From Sphingobacterium sp. LZ7M1 (GTDB lineage: Bacteria; Bacteroidota; Bacteroidia; Sphingobacteriales; Sphingobacteriaceae): DNA of 64,000 bases. Shown here piece after piece: positions 52,409 to 61,961 of this stretch (the stretch's first letter is position 1; every line of letters starts with the position of its first letter). The stretch is from positions 3,348,001 to 3,412,000 of the forward strand of contig NZ_CP101134.1 of the NCBI RefSeq assembly GCF_024296865.1. Reading direction: 5' to 3'. The translations under genes were made by a program, and so were the position numbers. A model generated the notes under the pieces. The model was not told the origin of the DNA, searched no databases, and was given only the letters and a program-made list of their open reading frames with translations.

Positions 52409-52773
52409 AGTATTTAGTATAAAGTATTTAGTATTTAGACTTTCCTTTATTGCGGACAAGAGTTTAGAAGAGTTACTTTTTAAGTATTTAGACTTTCCTG
52501 TATTGTAGACAAAGGTTTAGAAGAATTACTTTTTGAGTATTTAGACTTTCCTGTATTGTGGACAAAGGTTTAGAAGAATTACTTTTTGAGTATTTAGACT
52601 TTCCCGTATTGTGGACAAAGGTCTAGAAGAGTTACTTTTTGAGTATTTAGACTTTCCTTTATTTTGGACAAAGGTCTAGAAGAGTTACTTTTCAAATATT
52701 TAGTAATAATTTTTAATACTTGGATAGATTAGCCAACCTAGGTCTAAATACTAAATACTTTCTACTAAATACT
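52409..52773. repeat. 365-bp element: five 53-bp tandem repeats bounded by 30-bp inverted repeats
   Basis: Direct repeats start at 52431, 52484, 52537, 52590 and 52643 with an exact 53-bp period; each runs GTATTTAGACTTTCC...GGACAAAGGT.TAGAAGA.TTACTTTT. Outside them, 52409-52438 and the reverse complement of 52744-52773 match at 29 of 30 bases and consist of AGTATTTA-type heptamers. The element lies between the last gene of the SusC operon and tRNA-Asn copy 2. No coding capacity. Confidence 0.85.
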
Positions 52774-52776
52774 TAA

Positions 52777-52814
52777 AAAAAAAGATCTGCAAAATATTTG
52801 CAGATCTTTTTTTT
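52777..52814 (-). terminator. Terminator after tRNA-Asn copy 2
   Basis: AAAGATCTGCAAA pairs with TTTGCAGATCTTT around a 3-nt ATA loop, extended by A/T pairs. On the minus strand it is followed by a run of T. Confidence 0.85.
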
Positions 52815-52816
52815 GG

Positions 52817-52890
52817 CTCCTGAAGCTGGGCTCGAACCAGCGACCCTCTGATTAACAGTCAGATGCTCTAACCAACTGAGCTATTCAGGA
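52817..52890 (-). tRNA. tRNA-Asn (GTT), copy 2
   Basis: The sequence is identical to the tRNA at 41087-41160 over all 74 nt, plus one extra base on the 3' side, in the same orientation. Same cloverleaf, anticodon GTT. CCA is not encoded. Confidence 0.96.
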
Positions 52891-52997
52891 GTTTAAACCG
52901 TCCCTTTCGTTTTCGGTGATGCAATTATCGGAAGTTTCTCCGACAAGTGCAAATATTTTTTGGCGATTTATCGCAAGTTATTCAAAACCAATTAGAA

Positions 52998-54374
52998 TTA
53001 ATTAAACAGAACATCTCGCAGGATATACGTCGCGAAGCTAAAGTAGATCACTAAGCCCGTTACATCGACAATAGTCGACACAAAGGGAGCTGATGAACTC
53101 GCTGGATCCGCTCCAAACCTACGAAGTATGAATGGCAACATCGCCCCGACCAATGATCCCCAAAGAACCACACCGACCAAAGAACTCCCGATTGCCGCGC
53201 CATACAGGTACCATGCATCACCATAGGTATCCTTGAACACTTCCTCAACCCCAATTCTCATGAAACCTAAAACACCTAAGATTATCCCAAGCAGCAAACC
53301 CGAAAGGATTTCACGCTTCATAACCATCCACCAATCCCGAAGGGTCACTTCACCCATCGCCATCGCTTGAATGATCAGGGTGGATGCTTGAGAACCGGAG
53401 TTCCCCCCGCTAGACATGATTACAGGCATCAACAAGACAAGAACGGTAGTGAACTTGGCCTCGTAGTGCTGAAGGACATTAAAAGTCAACAGCTGGCCTA
53501 AAAACAGCACGATAAGCCATCCTGCTCTTTTCTTCACTAGGTGAAAGATCGAAACATCCAAATAAGGCTCATCTAAGGCCTCGGTACCCCCGATACGCTG
53601 CATGTCTTCGGTATACTCTTCATTGGCCACCCATAAGATATCATCGATCGTCACAATACCCAACATGATATCCTGTTCATCCACCACCGGAAGGGCCACT
53701 CGATTGTTCATACGGAAAATAGTCACGGCCTCTTCTTGCGGGTCATCGGCATGCAAAGAGATCAAGCGGTTGTCGATCAAGTCTGCAATTACCTTATCTG
53801 GCTCCGCCAGAAGAATGTCCTTGATCCGAACGTCATCGATCAGCTTCCCATCCGAGTCGATCACATACAAGACATCAATCGTTTCAGAAGCCGAACCGTA
53901 TCGACGGATGTGATCCAACACGCGAGGCATGGTCCAATGTTCCTTGACTGTTATGTAGTCCGGAGTCATCAAACGTCCTACCGAATCTTCAGGGTAGCCA
54001 AGCAAGGACAGTGCTTCCTTTCTCTCTTCGGGAGTCAACAGAATAATGAGCCTTTTTACAACATCACCTTTCAGTTCCGAAAAGAAGGAAGTACGGTCAT
54101 CCGGAGGCATCTCGTTTAAGAGCTCTCGGATCTTGGAAGCCGGTAATTTTTTGAGAATTCTTTCTTGGGTGGGGAAGTCTAAAATACGGAACACATTGAC
54201 CGCTCTTTTAAGACTTAAAGTTTCTAAAAACAGGGGGCCATATTCAGGAAGCTCATCAATCAATTCTTCAACATCCGAAATATTTAGTTCGTTCAAATAA
54301 TCCGCAAGCTCAGTATGATCTCCACGTTCAATCAATTGCTCAACATGTGCTACAAGCATTGCTAATTCTTCCAT
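52998..54374 (-). CDS. mgtE: Magnesium transporter MgtE
   Basis: The 458-residue protein has the MgtE layout: N-terminal superhelical domain (about 20-130, NVFRILDFPTQERILKKLPASKIRELLNEMPPDDRTSFFSEL), a pair of CBS domains (about 135-255, GRLMTPDYITV ... VALPVVDEQDIMLGIVTIDDIL), a connecting helix and five transmembrane helices (about 285-455). The pore region contains PVIMSSGGNSGSQASTLIIQAMAMGEV, the conserved Mg2+-selective stretch. It is a Mg2+ channel gated by cytosolic Mg2+ on the CBS/N domains. The gene stands alone. Confidence 0.95.
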   Translation of the reverse strand: MEELAMLVAHVEQLIERGDHTELADYLNELNISDVEELIDELPEYGPLFLETLSLKRAVNVFRILDFPTQERILKKLPASKIRELLNEMPPDDRTSFFSELKGDVVKRLIILLTPEERKEALSLLGYPEDSVGRLMTPDYITVKEHWTMPRVLDHIRRYGSASETIDVLYVIDSDGKLIDDVRIKDILLAEPDKVIADLIDNRLISLHADDPQEEAVTIFRMNNRVALPVVDEQDIMLGIVTIDDILWVANEEYTEDMQRIGGTEALDEPYLDVSIFHLVKKRAGWLIVLFLGQLLTFNVLQHYEAKFTTVLVLLMPVIMSSGGNSGSQASTLIIQAMAMGEVTLRDWWMVMKREILSGLLLGIILGVLGFMRIGVEEVFKDTYGDAWYLYGAAIGSSLVGVVLWGSLVGAMLPFILRRFGADPASSSAPFVSTIVDVTGLVIYFSFATYILRDVLFN

Positions 54375-54980
54375 ACGCCTCCTTTATTTTATTATCCTAC
54401 ATTGGTCCAAAAATCGTTTGTGCAAAAGTCGTTTTTTTTGGCATAATAATATAATTAATTTTTAATCAATAAATCCGACAACCCGGACAACTCAATAAGC
54501 ATGCAACACCCACACCCGCAACATGCCATAATGTCACTAGAAAAATTTACTAGACCAACCCAATAAATCGAGATCAAATCAATGGGTAAATTCCAGTTCA
54601 TAAAAATCAGGAAAATCCGGGGTTTCAAATTTTTGAAAATAAAACAGGGACGAAAACCAAGTTGGAATCCCAGCACCTGGATCTAGAAATTTTCCAAATC
54701 AAAAATCCACCCACCAGCTAACGTCAATCCTATTTTAAAAAAAGCCTTAGGAAGCGTCAAACATTTGAATTTATTAAAATTTAACCTACATTTACAAAGC
54801 AAAAAGTTAACTGAATTATTAATCGCAACTCAGTGATTTAAAGACAAAAATACACGTAAAACAGTGTAAATTATGGAAAAATCAATATGAATATTAAACA
54901 CTATTAATCAACCACTTATATCTTCTATAAAAACAATCAATTAATATAACCACTTAAATTTTTACTAATATATTTAGTAT
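54375..54980. other. 606-base intergenic region, no gene seen
   Basis: AT-rich divergent region between mgtE and the large outer-membrane protein gene. It contains a TTTCAAATTTTTGAAA palindrome near 54626 and tracts of A/T close to 54981. A GTG-initiated Cys-rich frame on the minus strand (54455-54676) is not convincing. No repeat or RNA structure stands out. Confidence 0.6.
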
Positions 54981-57821
54981 ATGCTAATATCACCATATTC
55001 TATAAATTATAAAAAGCTTTTTATCAGTATTTTAACTATTCTTATAATAAGTTTAAATACACATATTGTAAAATCTCAAATAATTGACAATGAACAAGCC
55101 TCTTCTAAGGTTAAGTGGAGACAGATAAATACTGAAAAATTTCAACTCATATTCCCGATGGAGTTCGAAAAATCAGCCTTGCTCCTCTCCCAACAAATCG
55201 ACAGCATGATTGATTATTCCAGTCGGGATTTAAAGCGCGCTCCAAAGAAAATTTCAATAATTCTTCACGAAAATCATATTGAACAGAACGGCTATGCACA
55301 ACTTGCCCCTCGAAAAGTCGAAGCATTTTCAACCCCTGGACCTGCAAGCGATAATACTGAATGGCTTCCAAATCTGATCCAACATGAGTTAAGACATGTA
55401 GCACAATTTGACAAGTTGACAGGTAGTATTCAAGGTCCATTTTTCCAACAATTGGCCTTCGCATTGTATGGTCTTCACCTACCGGCTTGGTACTTTGAGG
55501 GAGACGCGGTCTCCATAGAAACTCAATTTTCTGCCGGAGGTAGAGGCAGAAGTAGCTCCTGGTTCATGCCCCTTCGGACCAATTTGCTCTCCGGAAAAGA
55601 CTACTCTTTTAGTAAAAATATACTCGGGTCTTTCCGAGATCTGACCCCCTCCTACTACCTCACCGGGTACAGCATGAACAGCTACTTGACCAACCATTTT
55701 GGCTATGGGGTAAAGGAAGAAATCATGGACAACATGAGAGCTAATTTATGGCGACCTTTTAACTTCAATTTAGCACTAAAAAAGTACAGCAATCAGAACA
55801 GCAAAAAACTCTATGACGCCACAATTTCTGAACTCAAAGAGGAATGGGAATCTTCAAAAAATGAAGGAAATTTTAACCTTATTTTTGAGGAAAACAATCG
55901 CTACCCCACGCACTATTTCCTTCCTCAAACCAACTTCTCAAAAGCAATTTTTACCCTTGTTCAATCACCCGCTTTCATCCCAGAAATCAGAAAAAGAACT
56001 GCAGATAAAGAAGAAATCATAACCAAAATTGGATACCAACTCACTCCATATTTTCATGTGAACGACCAATTTCTGGTATGGGATGAACTCAGAAAGGATG
56101 CTAGATTTGGTAAACAGACCTATAATATTATTAGGATTTTGGAACTCAAAACTGGAAAAATTGAGGACCTTTCTAAAAATTCTCGATTTTACAGCCCTAT
56201 ATTGAGCGATAATTCCCAAAAGGTATATACAGTCCAAGTGGACCAAAACAACTTATCTAGCCTCTTCTATATCGACCGAATTTCAAAGAAATCCTCAAAA
56301 ATCATGGATTTTCCTGCAGGATTTCTTATCCAACAGCCCAGTTTGAATGCAGATGAAACAAAGATTTCAGCGATTGCCATCAGTCCAAAAGGGACAAATA
56401 TCATTGAGATAGACCTCGAAACCTCCCAATTTAAGGAGCTGTTTCCTTGGTCAAACCAAGAATTCCAACGTCCCATTTACCTGGAAAATGACCTTATTTT
56501 TAAAGCTCAATTTCAAAAAATCGACAATCTTTACCGCTATTCCAGCAACGATAAGAAGCTATATATTATCTCAGATTCGCCATTCGGAGCCTTTCATCCA
56601 AGCCCCGGGAACAACCATTCCGTACTTTATAACGAGTATCAATTCAACGGATATAAAGCAGCTTTCCTTGACTCCACACAACTGATAGGACAGGAAATCA
56701 CAGCGAATTTTGAGGTTCCGGCCCAGACAGACCACAGGATAAAAGCTAGTTTTGCAGGACCACAACCCGAGGAAACACAGCCTTATCAAGTAGAAAAATA
56801 CAATAGCCTTAGTCATTTATTTAACTTTCACAGCCTAAGCATAAGCAGCAATAACTTCGAAAGTTTCGACAATTATAGACCTGGAATCTTCTGGATTGCC
56901 AATGATCTACTCAATACTTCTCAGCTAAAATTAGGTTATGAATACGACTTGGACATGGAAAAAAGCGTCTATTCAGCAGAGCTAACCTACCAGAAATACT
57001 ATCCGAAATTCAGTTTTTCCTATAAAAACAGGGGCCAAATCGGCTATGCTAAGAAGCAAAACACGGAAAATGAGTACACAAGATTTGACTTCAGGGAACA
57101 TGTTTATAGCTTGGACATGCAGATTCCCTTGAGCATTTACAGAGGAAAAACCACCTATAACTACGGCTTTAACCTTGGTACGTCCTATCAAAAACGATAT
57201 GATTTAAGCTTAAATACACTGCGGGGATTTCATGATGAAATTGCCTTCCCTCTCAATTATCAGGCATATTTCAACCGTAATCAAAGAAGAAGTCAAATGG
57301 ACCTGATCCCTAAATGGGGACAGAATATCAATGTTCTATACCGTCATGTACCATTCGAAAACACGTTAGAAGGCTCATTATTTGCCATCAGGACCAATTT
57401 CTATTTCCCTGGTTTCTTCAGGAACCATGGCTTCCAGGCTAGGCTATCCTACCAAAAAACTGATGGAAGATACAATGATACCTATGATATTCCAATGGTA
57501 TCTGGCTATGCTCATTTCGATTCGCCGAAAGTAGAAAACACCCTTTTGATGAACTACAGGTTCCCGATCGCTTATCCCGACTGGGCAATTGGGCAATTGG
57601 CTTATATCAAACGTTTCCATGGTTATTTCTTTGCCGACTATCAAAATCTCCAGGACAGCAAGGCCGAACCTACCTCATTCGGAATAGGCCTATCAGCAGA
57701 CTTCAATATGTTCAAATATGTACTTCCAGACTTTGGAGTGGGAGCTAAACTCAGCTATATCAATCAGGCTAGTGCCAAGCAGCGGTTTGTGCCAAGCTTC
57801 AGCTTGAGCTACAGCTATTAA
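54981..57821 (+). CDS. Large outer-membrane protein: HExxH peptidase-like domain, beta-propeller and C-terminal barrel
   Basis: The 946-residue protein starts with a signal peptide (KLFISILTILIISLNTHIVKS). The next domain (about 45-300) has LIQHELRHVAQF, an HExxH zinc motif (His135, Glu136, His139), and a downstream WYFEGDAV with Glu173 as a plausible third ligand, the gluzincin/peptidase-MA layout. Residues about 310-600 look like a TolB-type propeller (NADETKISAIAISPKGTNIIEIDLET). Residues about 620-946 alternate in strands and end in aromatic YSY, typical of an outer-membrane barrel. I do not know a named family for the whole. Possible roles are surface or periplasmic proteolysis or outer-membrane maintenance. 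Monocistronic, ending in a strong terminator. Confidence 0.78.
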   Translation: MLISPYSINYKKLFISILTILIISLNTHIVKSQIIDNEQASSKVKWRQINTEKFQLIFPMEFEKSALLLSQQIDSMIDYSSRDLKRAPKKISIILHENHIEQNGYAQLAPRKVEAFSTPGPASDNTEWLPNLIQHELRHVAQFDKLTGSIQGPFFQQLAFALYGLHLPAWYFEGDAVSIETQFSAGGRGRSSSWFMPLRTNLLSGKDYSFSKNILGSFRDLTPSYYLTGYSMNSYLTNHFGYGVKEEIMDNMRANLWRPFNFNLALKKYSNQNSKKLYDATISELKEEWESSKNEGNFNLIFEENNRYPTHYFLPQTNFSKAIFTLVQSPAFIPEIRKRTADKEEIITKIGYQLTPYFHVNDQFLVWDELRKDARFGKQTYNIIRILELKTGKIEDLSKNSRFYSPILSDNSQKVYTVQVDQNNLSSLFYIDRISKKSSKIMDFPAGFLIQQPSLNADETKISAIAISPKGTNIIEIDLETSQFKELFPWSNQEFQRPIYLENDLIFKAQFQKIDNLYRYSSNDKKLYIISDSPFGAFHPSPGNNHSVLYNEYQFNGYKAAFLDSTQLIGQEITANFEVPAQTDHRIKASFAGPQPEETQPYQVEKYNSLSHLFNFHSLSISSNNFESFDNYRPGIFWIANDLLNTSQLKLGYEYDLDMEKSVYSAELTYQKYYPKFSFSYKNRGQIGYAKKQNTENEYTRFDFREHVYSLDMQIPLSIYRGKTTYNYGFNLGTSYQKRYDLSLNTLRGFHDEIAFPLNYQAYFNRNQRRSQMDLIPKWGQNINVLYRHVPFENTLEGSLFAIRTNFYFPGFFRNHGFQARLSYQKTDGRYNDTYDIPMVSGYAHFDSPKVENTLLMNYRFPIAYPDWAIGQLAYIKRFHGYFFADYQNLQDSKAEPTSFGIGLSADFNMFKYVLPDFGVGAKLSYINQASAKQRFVPSFSLSYSY

Positions 57822-57823
57822 AC

Positions 57824-57858
57824 AAGGAAGGGGAACCAAATGGTTCCCCTTCCTTTAT
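57824..57858. terminator. Bidirectional terminator between the barrel protein and pgk
   Basis: AAGGAAGGGGAACCA (57824-57838) and TGGTTCCCCTTCCTT (57841-57855) form up to 15 bp of stem between the convergent genes, with T after it on the plus strand. Confidence 0.85.
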
Positions 57859-57871
57859 TTTATAGATAATA

Positions 57872-59062
57872 TTAGTCTAAAATAGCTTTAACACCTGGAA
57901 GTGTCTTACCTTCCATGTATTCTAACAAAGCACCACCACCAGTACTAACATAGCTAACATGTTCTGTCATTCCAAATTTAGATACCGCAGCAGCTGAGTC
58001 ACCACCACCGATCAATGAGAATGCACCGCGCTCTGTTGCTGCAACAACTGCATTTGCAACCGCACGAGTACCTTTAGCAAAAGTATCCATCTCAAATACA
58101 CCCATTGGACCATTCCACAACAAGGTATTTGAAGCCATGATCACATCTTTAAAATGCTCAGAGGACTCAGGACCTATATCCAAACCTTGCTTATCAGCAG
58201 GAATCTCATCATTAGGACCATCATAAACATTGGCATCATTTGCAAAACGGTCAGCAATCTGAGCATCAGTTGGAAGAACCAAGTTCACGCCTTTTTCATC
58301 CGCTTTTTTCACTAATTCATTTGCCAAATCCAATTTATCTAGCTCAACCAAAGATTGACCAATTTCACCACCGCGCGCCTTTACAAACGTATAAGCCATA
58401 CCACCACCAATGATCAAATTGTCAACTTTGTCCAATAAGGCCTCAATCAATTCCAATTTATCAGAAACCTTAGCTCCACCCATAATAGCTGTAAATGGAC
58501 GTTCAGGTTTATTCAATACTTTCTCCGCATTTTCAATTTCCTTCGCCATTAAGTAACCAAAGTACTTGTTGTTAGGGAAAAATTCAGCAATAATAGCCGT
58601 AGAAGCATGAGCTCTGTGCGCAGTACCAAATGCATCATTAACATAGACATCACCCAATTCAGCTAATTTCTTAGCAAAATCACGGTCTCCTTTTTCTTCT
58701 TCTTTGTAGAACCTTAGGTTCTCTAACAATAAAACTTGACCTGCCTGCAAATTCTTTGCCTTCTCCACAGCATCAGAACCAATACAGTCATCTGCAAATT
58801 GTACATCAACACCTAATACCTCAGATAAGTGCTTTACAATATGTTTAAGTGAATATTTGTCGGTAGGTCCTTCTTTTGGTCTTCCTAAGTGGGACATCAA
58901 AATAACGGAACCTCCGTCTTTTAAGATCTTTTTAATAGTAGGCAGCGCACCTTGAATACGGTTGTCATCAGTAATGTTGAAGTTCTCATCTAAAGGAACA
59001 TTGAAATCAACTCTTATTAAAGCTTTCTTCCCGTTGAAATTTAAATCGTCGATAGTTTTCAT
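57872..59062 (-). CDS. pgk: Phosphoglycerate kinase
   Basis: The 396-residue glycolytic enzyme converts 1,3-bisphosphoglycerate and ADP to 3-phosphoglycerate and ATP. Motifs: [14 protein letters not shown], the substrate Arg of [60 protein letters not shown], and the C-terminal nucleotide loop [15 protein letters not shown]. All intact. It stands alone, not in a gap operon. Confidence 0.97.
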   Translation of the reverse strand: MKTIDDLNFNGKKALIRVDFNVPLDENFNITDDNRIQGALPTIKKILKDGGSVILMSHLGRPKEGPTDKYSLKHIVKHLSEVLGVDVQFADDCIGSDAVEKAKNLQAGQVLLLENLRFYKEEEKGDRDFAKKLAELGDVYVNDAFGTAHRAHASTAIIAEFFPNNKYFGYLMAKEIENAEKVLNKPERPFTAIMGGAKVSDKLELIEALLDKVDNLIIGGGMAYTFVKARGGEIGQSLVELDKLDLANELVKKADEKGVNLVLPTDAQIADRFANDANVYDGPNDEIPADKQGLDIGPESSEHFKDVIMASNTLLWNGPMGVFEMDTFAKGTRAVANAVVAATERGAFSLIGGGDSAAAVSKFGMTEHVSYVSTGGGALLEYMEGKTLPGVKAILD

Positions 59063-59247
59063 TTTATTTTTATTTCCGGTTGATTTTAGAGTTTAAAGAT
59101 ATAAAAAACTTTCATTTTTCTTTTCAATCTGTAAATCTCTACAATAATTCTAAATCTATGTAGTAATACCTTATGCAGTTCCTATAAAAGCCCATTTCTA
59201 TTTTTATGAAAAGGCTGAGTGCTGGCAAGAACTGCCATGATTCAAAA

Positions 59248-59278
59248 AAAGCGCTGATTTCTCAATCAGCGCTTTTTA
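59248..59278 (-). terminator. Terminator after sppA
   Basis: AAAGCGCTGATT (59248-59259) and AATCAGCGCTTT (59264-59275) form a 12-bp stem with a TCTC loop. A T-run follows on the minus strand, directly after the sppA stop codon. Confidence 0.88.
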
Positions 59279-61048
59279 TTAATATATCTCTACCAGATAT
59301 GGAATCCTAGCCTGCACACCCGATTGCTGACTGATCCTTTTCAGTTCAGTCAAATATTTTACGTAGTCCCCCATCTCATCTTCTAGCATCCACATTTTTA
59401 TTTTATCCCTCGAAGTAGACCATATCGAAGCAAAAGGATCTTTCGCTCTTGGATACTCCGAAACTCTATAATTCTCGATTTTTGCTTTCTTAGCAGCCGC
59501 AACAATGGCTTGGTCCAAGGTCGCTAAACGGTCCACCAATTTCAATTTCACAGCTTGTTCACCGGTCCACACTCGGCCTTGACCAATGCTGTCAACATCT
59601 GCTACTTGCATTTTCCTTCCATCAGCCACTCGCTTCAGGAATACTTGGTAAATCTTATTAACGCCACCCTGAATGATTCCTTTTTCCTCTTCCGACAATG
59701 GTCTGTCCATATCCACATCCATATCAGCAAACTTAGAAGTCTTCACCGCATCGAAATGGATGCCTAATTTATCATTGAATAATTTTTGGAAACTAGGAAT
59801 CAATCCGAATACACCAATTGAACCTGTTAGGGTTGTTGGATCGGCAAAGATAGAATCCGCTGCAGCCGAGATATAATAACCTCCAGAAGCAGCATAATCA
59901 CCCATGGATACTACTACAGGTTTCACTTTCTTTGTTAGATCGACCTCTCTCCAGATGGATTCCGAAGCCAAGGCAGAACCTCCCGGAGAATTTACGCGCA
60001 TCACAATAGCCTTAACCTTATCATCCTGTCTCAATTCCCGTAATTCCCTAGACAATTTATCTCCACCAATCTGTCCTTCTATCCCTTCACCATCAATGAT
60101 CTCTCCATAGGCATATAATACAGCTATACGGTCGCCACCTGCTTCGCCAGCACTTGCTTTGTTATTATAATCTAATAAGGAAACTACTGGAATATTTTTT
60201 TTCGCATCAATACCCAACTTGTCCTTGATTTTAGAAATCACTTGATCTTTGTACAACAGATCGGTAACAAATCCATATTTCTTGGCATCTTCCGCTTCAC
60301 GGATCAAATAACCGTTTGCAATGCTTTTTAAGCTATCTGTAGATATCTTTTTAACAGCCGAAATATCGTTCAGGAAAGTACCATAAATACTGCTTAGATA
60401 AGAATTCACCTGCTCCTTATTCGCCTCGCTCATACTATTGAGGATAAAAGGTTCAACCGCACTTTTATAAGTTCCAACTTTGAGGACTTGCATATCGATT
60501 CCCAATTTATCCAATGCCTCTTTATAAAACATGACCGAAGTAGCCAACCCTCTGAAATCAAGGTTCCCTTGTGGATGCAAATAAACCTCATTAGCCACAG
60601 AGTTCAGGTAATAGCCTTTTTGGCTCATCACGTCACTATAGGCTACAATAAACTTATCCGAAGTCTTAAAGTCCAAAAGTGCCTCACGAATGGCTTTCAT
60701 CGTTGCGAAGCCAGTCCCCACACTTGTCACATTAAGATAGATTCCCTTGATGTTATTGTCTGTTTTTGCTGCTTTTATCTTTGAAACGATATCATTCAAT
60801 CCAATGGATTTAGACCCCGAATAGCCCGGGATATCCAGACCTTCAAATGGATTTGCTTCTGTTTTTTCTGTGATTGCATGATTTAGGTCGATTAACAGAA
60901 CAGAGTTGCTAGCTGTTACAGTTTCACTCTTACTGCCCACCGAACTGATCATCATCCCAATGATTCCCATCAGGATAAAAAACATTAATATACTACTGAT
61001 AATAATACCTGTAATGGTCGCAAGTACGTATTTAAAAAATGATCTCAT
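59279..61048 (-). CDS. sppA: Signal peptide peptidase SppA, 67-kDa type
   Basis: The 589-residue membrane-anchored serine protease has one N-terminal transmembrane helix (about 9-35, LATITGIIISSILMFFILMGIIGMM) and two S49 domains. The first has the catalytic-Lys region (LDKLGIDMQVLKVGTYKSAVEPF), and the second has the Ser nucleophile in GDYAASGGYYISAAAD. The long form with both halves in one chain is like E. coli SppA. It digests remnant signal peptides after cleavage. The gene is divergent from folK. Confidence 0.94.
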   Translation of the reverse strand: MRSFFKYVLATITGIIISSILMFFILMGIIGMMISSVGSKSETVTASNSVLLIDLNHAITEKTEANPFEGLDIPGYSGSKSIGLNDIVSKIKAAKTDNNIKGIYLNVTSVGTGFATMKAIREALLDFKTSDKFIVAYSDVMSQKGYYLNSVANEVYLHPQGNLDFRGLATSVMFYKEALDKLGIDMQVLKVGTYKSAVEPFILNSMSEANKEQVNSYLSSIYGTFLNDISAVKKISTDSLKSIANGYLIREAEDAKKYGFVTDLLYKDQVISKIKDKLGIDAKKNIPVVSLLDYNNKASAGEAGGDRIAVLYAYGEIIDGEGIEGQIGGDKLSRELRELRQDDKVKAIVMRVNSPGGSALASESIWREVDLTKKVKPVVVSMGDYAASGGYYISAAADSIFADPTTLTGSIGVFGLIPSFQKLFNDKLGIHFDAVKTSKFADMDVDMDRPLSEEEKGIIQGGVNKIYQVFLKRVADGRKMQVADVDSIGQGRVWTGEQAVKLKLVDRLATLDQAIVAAAKKAKIENYRVSEYPRAKDPFASIWSTSRDKIKMWMLEDEMGDYVKYLTELKRISQQSGVQARIPYLVEIY

Positions 61049-61123
61049 ATAATTTATTTAAGTAGTGTCCGTAAATTTAAGCTATTATTCCGATTATCAT
61101 AAAACAATTCATATATTAAACTC

Positions 61124-61603
61124 ATGAATAAAGTTTACCTACTTTTAGGGGCAAATATTGGTAATCCCAACAAACAACTAGAAGACGCAAAGGTTGAAAT
61201 TGAAGACAGAATTGGAAAAATCACACGGCAATCCAAAATTTATGAATCCGAAGCTTGGGGCGTAGAAAACCAACCGGTATTTTTGAACCAGGTGATCTTG
61301 TTGGAGACTGATTTCTCCGCAAATAAAGTCTTGAATGAAATCTTGAAGATTGAAATTCTTTTGGGCAGGATCCGTGGACAACGCTGGGGATCAAGGATCA
61401 TCGATATTGACATTCTATACTATAACGAAGACATTATACATACCGAAGACCTTCAAGTCCCTCATCCATATATTCAAGAAAGAAACTTTACCCTGATACC
61501 CCTCGTAGAAATAGCTGCCGACTACTCCCACCCTATTTTTAAGAAATCTAACAAGGAATTGCTGGAAGAATCAACCGATCAACTGAATGTAAAAACAATC
61601 TAA
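61124..61603 (+). CDS. folK: 2-amino-4-hydroxy-6-hydroxymethyldihydropteridine pyrophosphokinase
   Basis: The 159-residue HPPK transfers pyrophosphate from ATP to 6-hydroxymethyl-dihydropterin in folate synthesis. Motifs: YLLLGANIGNPNKQLEDA (N-terminal), YESEAWGVENQPVFLNQV, and the substrate-binding GRIRGQRWGSRIIDIDILYY with the metal-binding DxD, then LQVPHPYIQERNFTLIPLVEI. Full length. The next gene starts two bases after the stop, so the two are one transcript. Confidence 0.95.
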   Translation: MNKVYLLLGANIGNPNKQLEDAKVEIEDRIGKITRQSKIYESEAWGVENQPVFLNQVILLETDFSANKVLNEILKIEILLGRIRGQRWGSRIIDIDILYYNEDIIHTEDLQVPHPYIQERNFTLIPLVEIAADYSHPIFKKSNKELLEESTDQLNVKTI

Positions 61604-61604
61604 C

Positions 61605-61961
61605 ATGAACCATTATTCCATTATTAACCCCGCCTCTATCCAAGAGAACATGATGAATAACATCGAGGTCATCAAACAGATGATCCCTTTATATCTTGGT
61701 CAGGGAGTAGAAGATTTTAAGGCTTTAGAAGTCGCGATTGAATCTCAGGACCATTCAGACATCAAATCAAAAGCACATCATATCAAGCCGACCATGCAAT
61801 ACCTAGGTGCTACAGATTTAAGGATGAAGTTCCAGGATCTTGAGGACAAAGCTGCCGGCGAAGAACCGATGGCAGACATCCTGGATCTATTTGAAAATAT
61901 CAAAAAGGATTTCCATTTAGCCATGGCTGAACTGGAAGATTATCAAACTAAACTTCACTAA
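61605..61961 (+). CDS. Hpt (histidine phosphotransfer) domain protein
   Basis: The 118-residue helical protein has the Hpt phosphoacceptor block SKAHHIKPTMQYLGA, with His58 in the AHxxK position (usually AHxLKG). A four-helix bundle fits the remaining sequence. Hpt proteins relay phosphate from a hybrid kinase to a response regulator; neither partner is nearby. It starts two bases after folK and overlaps the convergent pssA gene by 14 bases at its 3' end. The kinase it serves must be elsewhere. Confidence 0.8.
   Translation: MNHYSIINPASIQENMMNNIEVIKQMIPLYLGQGVEDFKALEVAIESQDHSDIKSKAHHIKPTMQYLGATDLRMKFQDLEDKAAGEEPMADILDLFENIKKDFHLAMAELEDYQTKLH

Noticed and set aside
52431..52695. 53-bp direct repeats considered as a CRISPR array
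   Set aside because: The units are contiguous with no unique spacers, and no cas gene is present.
54455..54676. Minus-strand 73-codon Cys-rich frame (MACCGCGCCML)
   Set aside because: It starts at GTG, has no promoter or conserved signature, and lies in an AT-rich divergent gap; a short Cys run is not enough.
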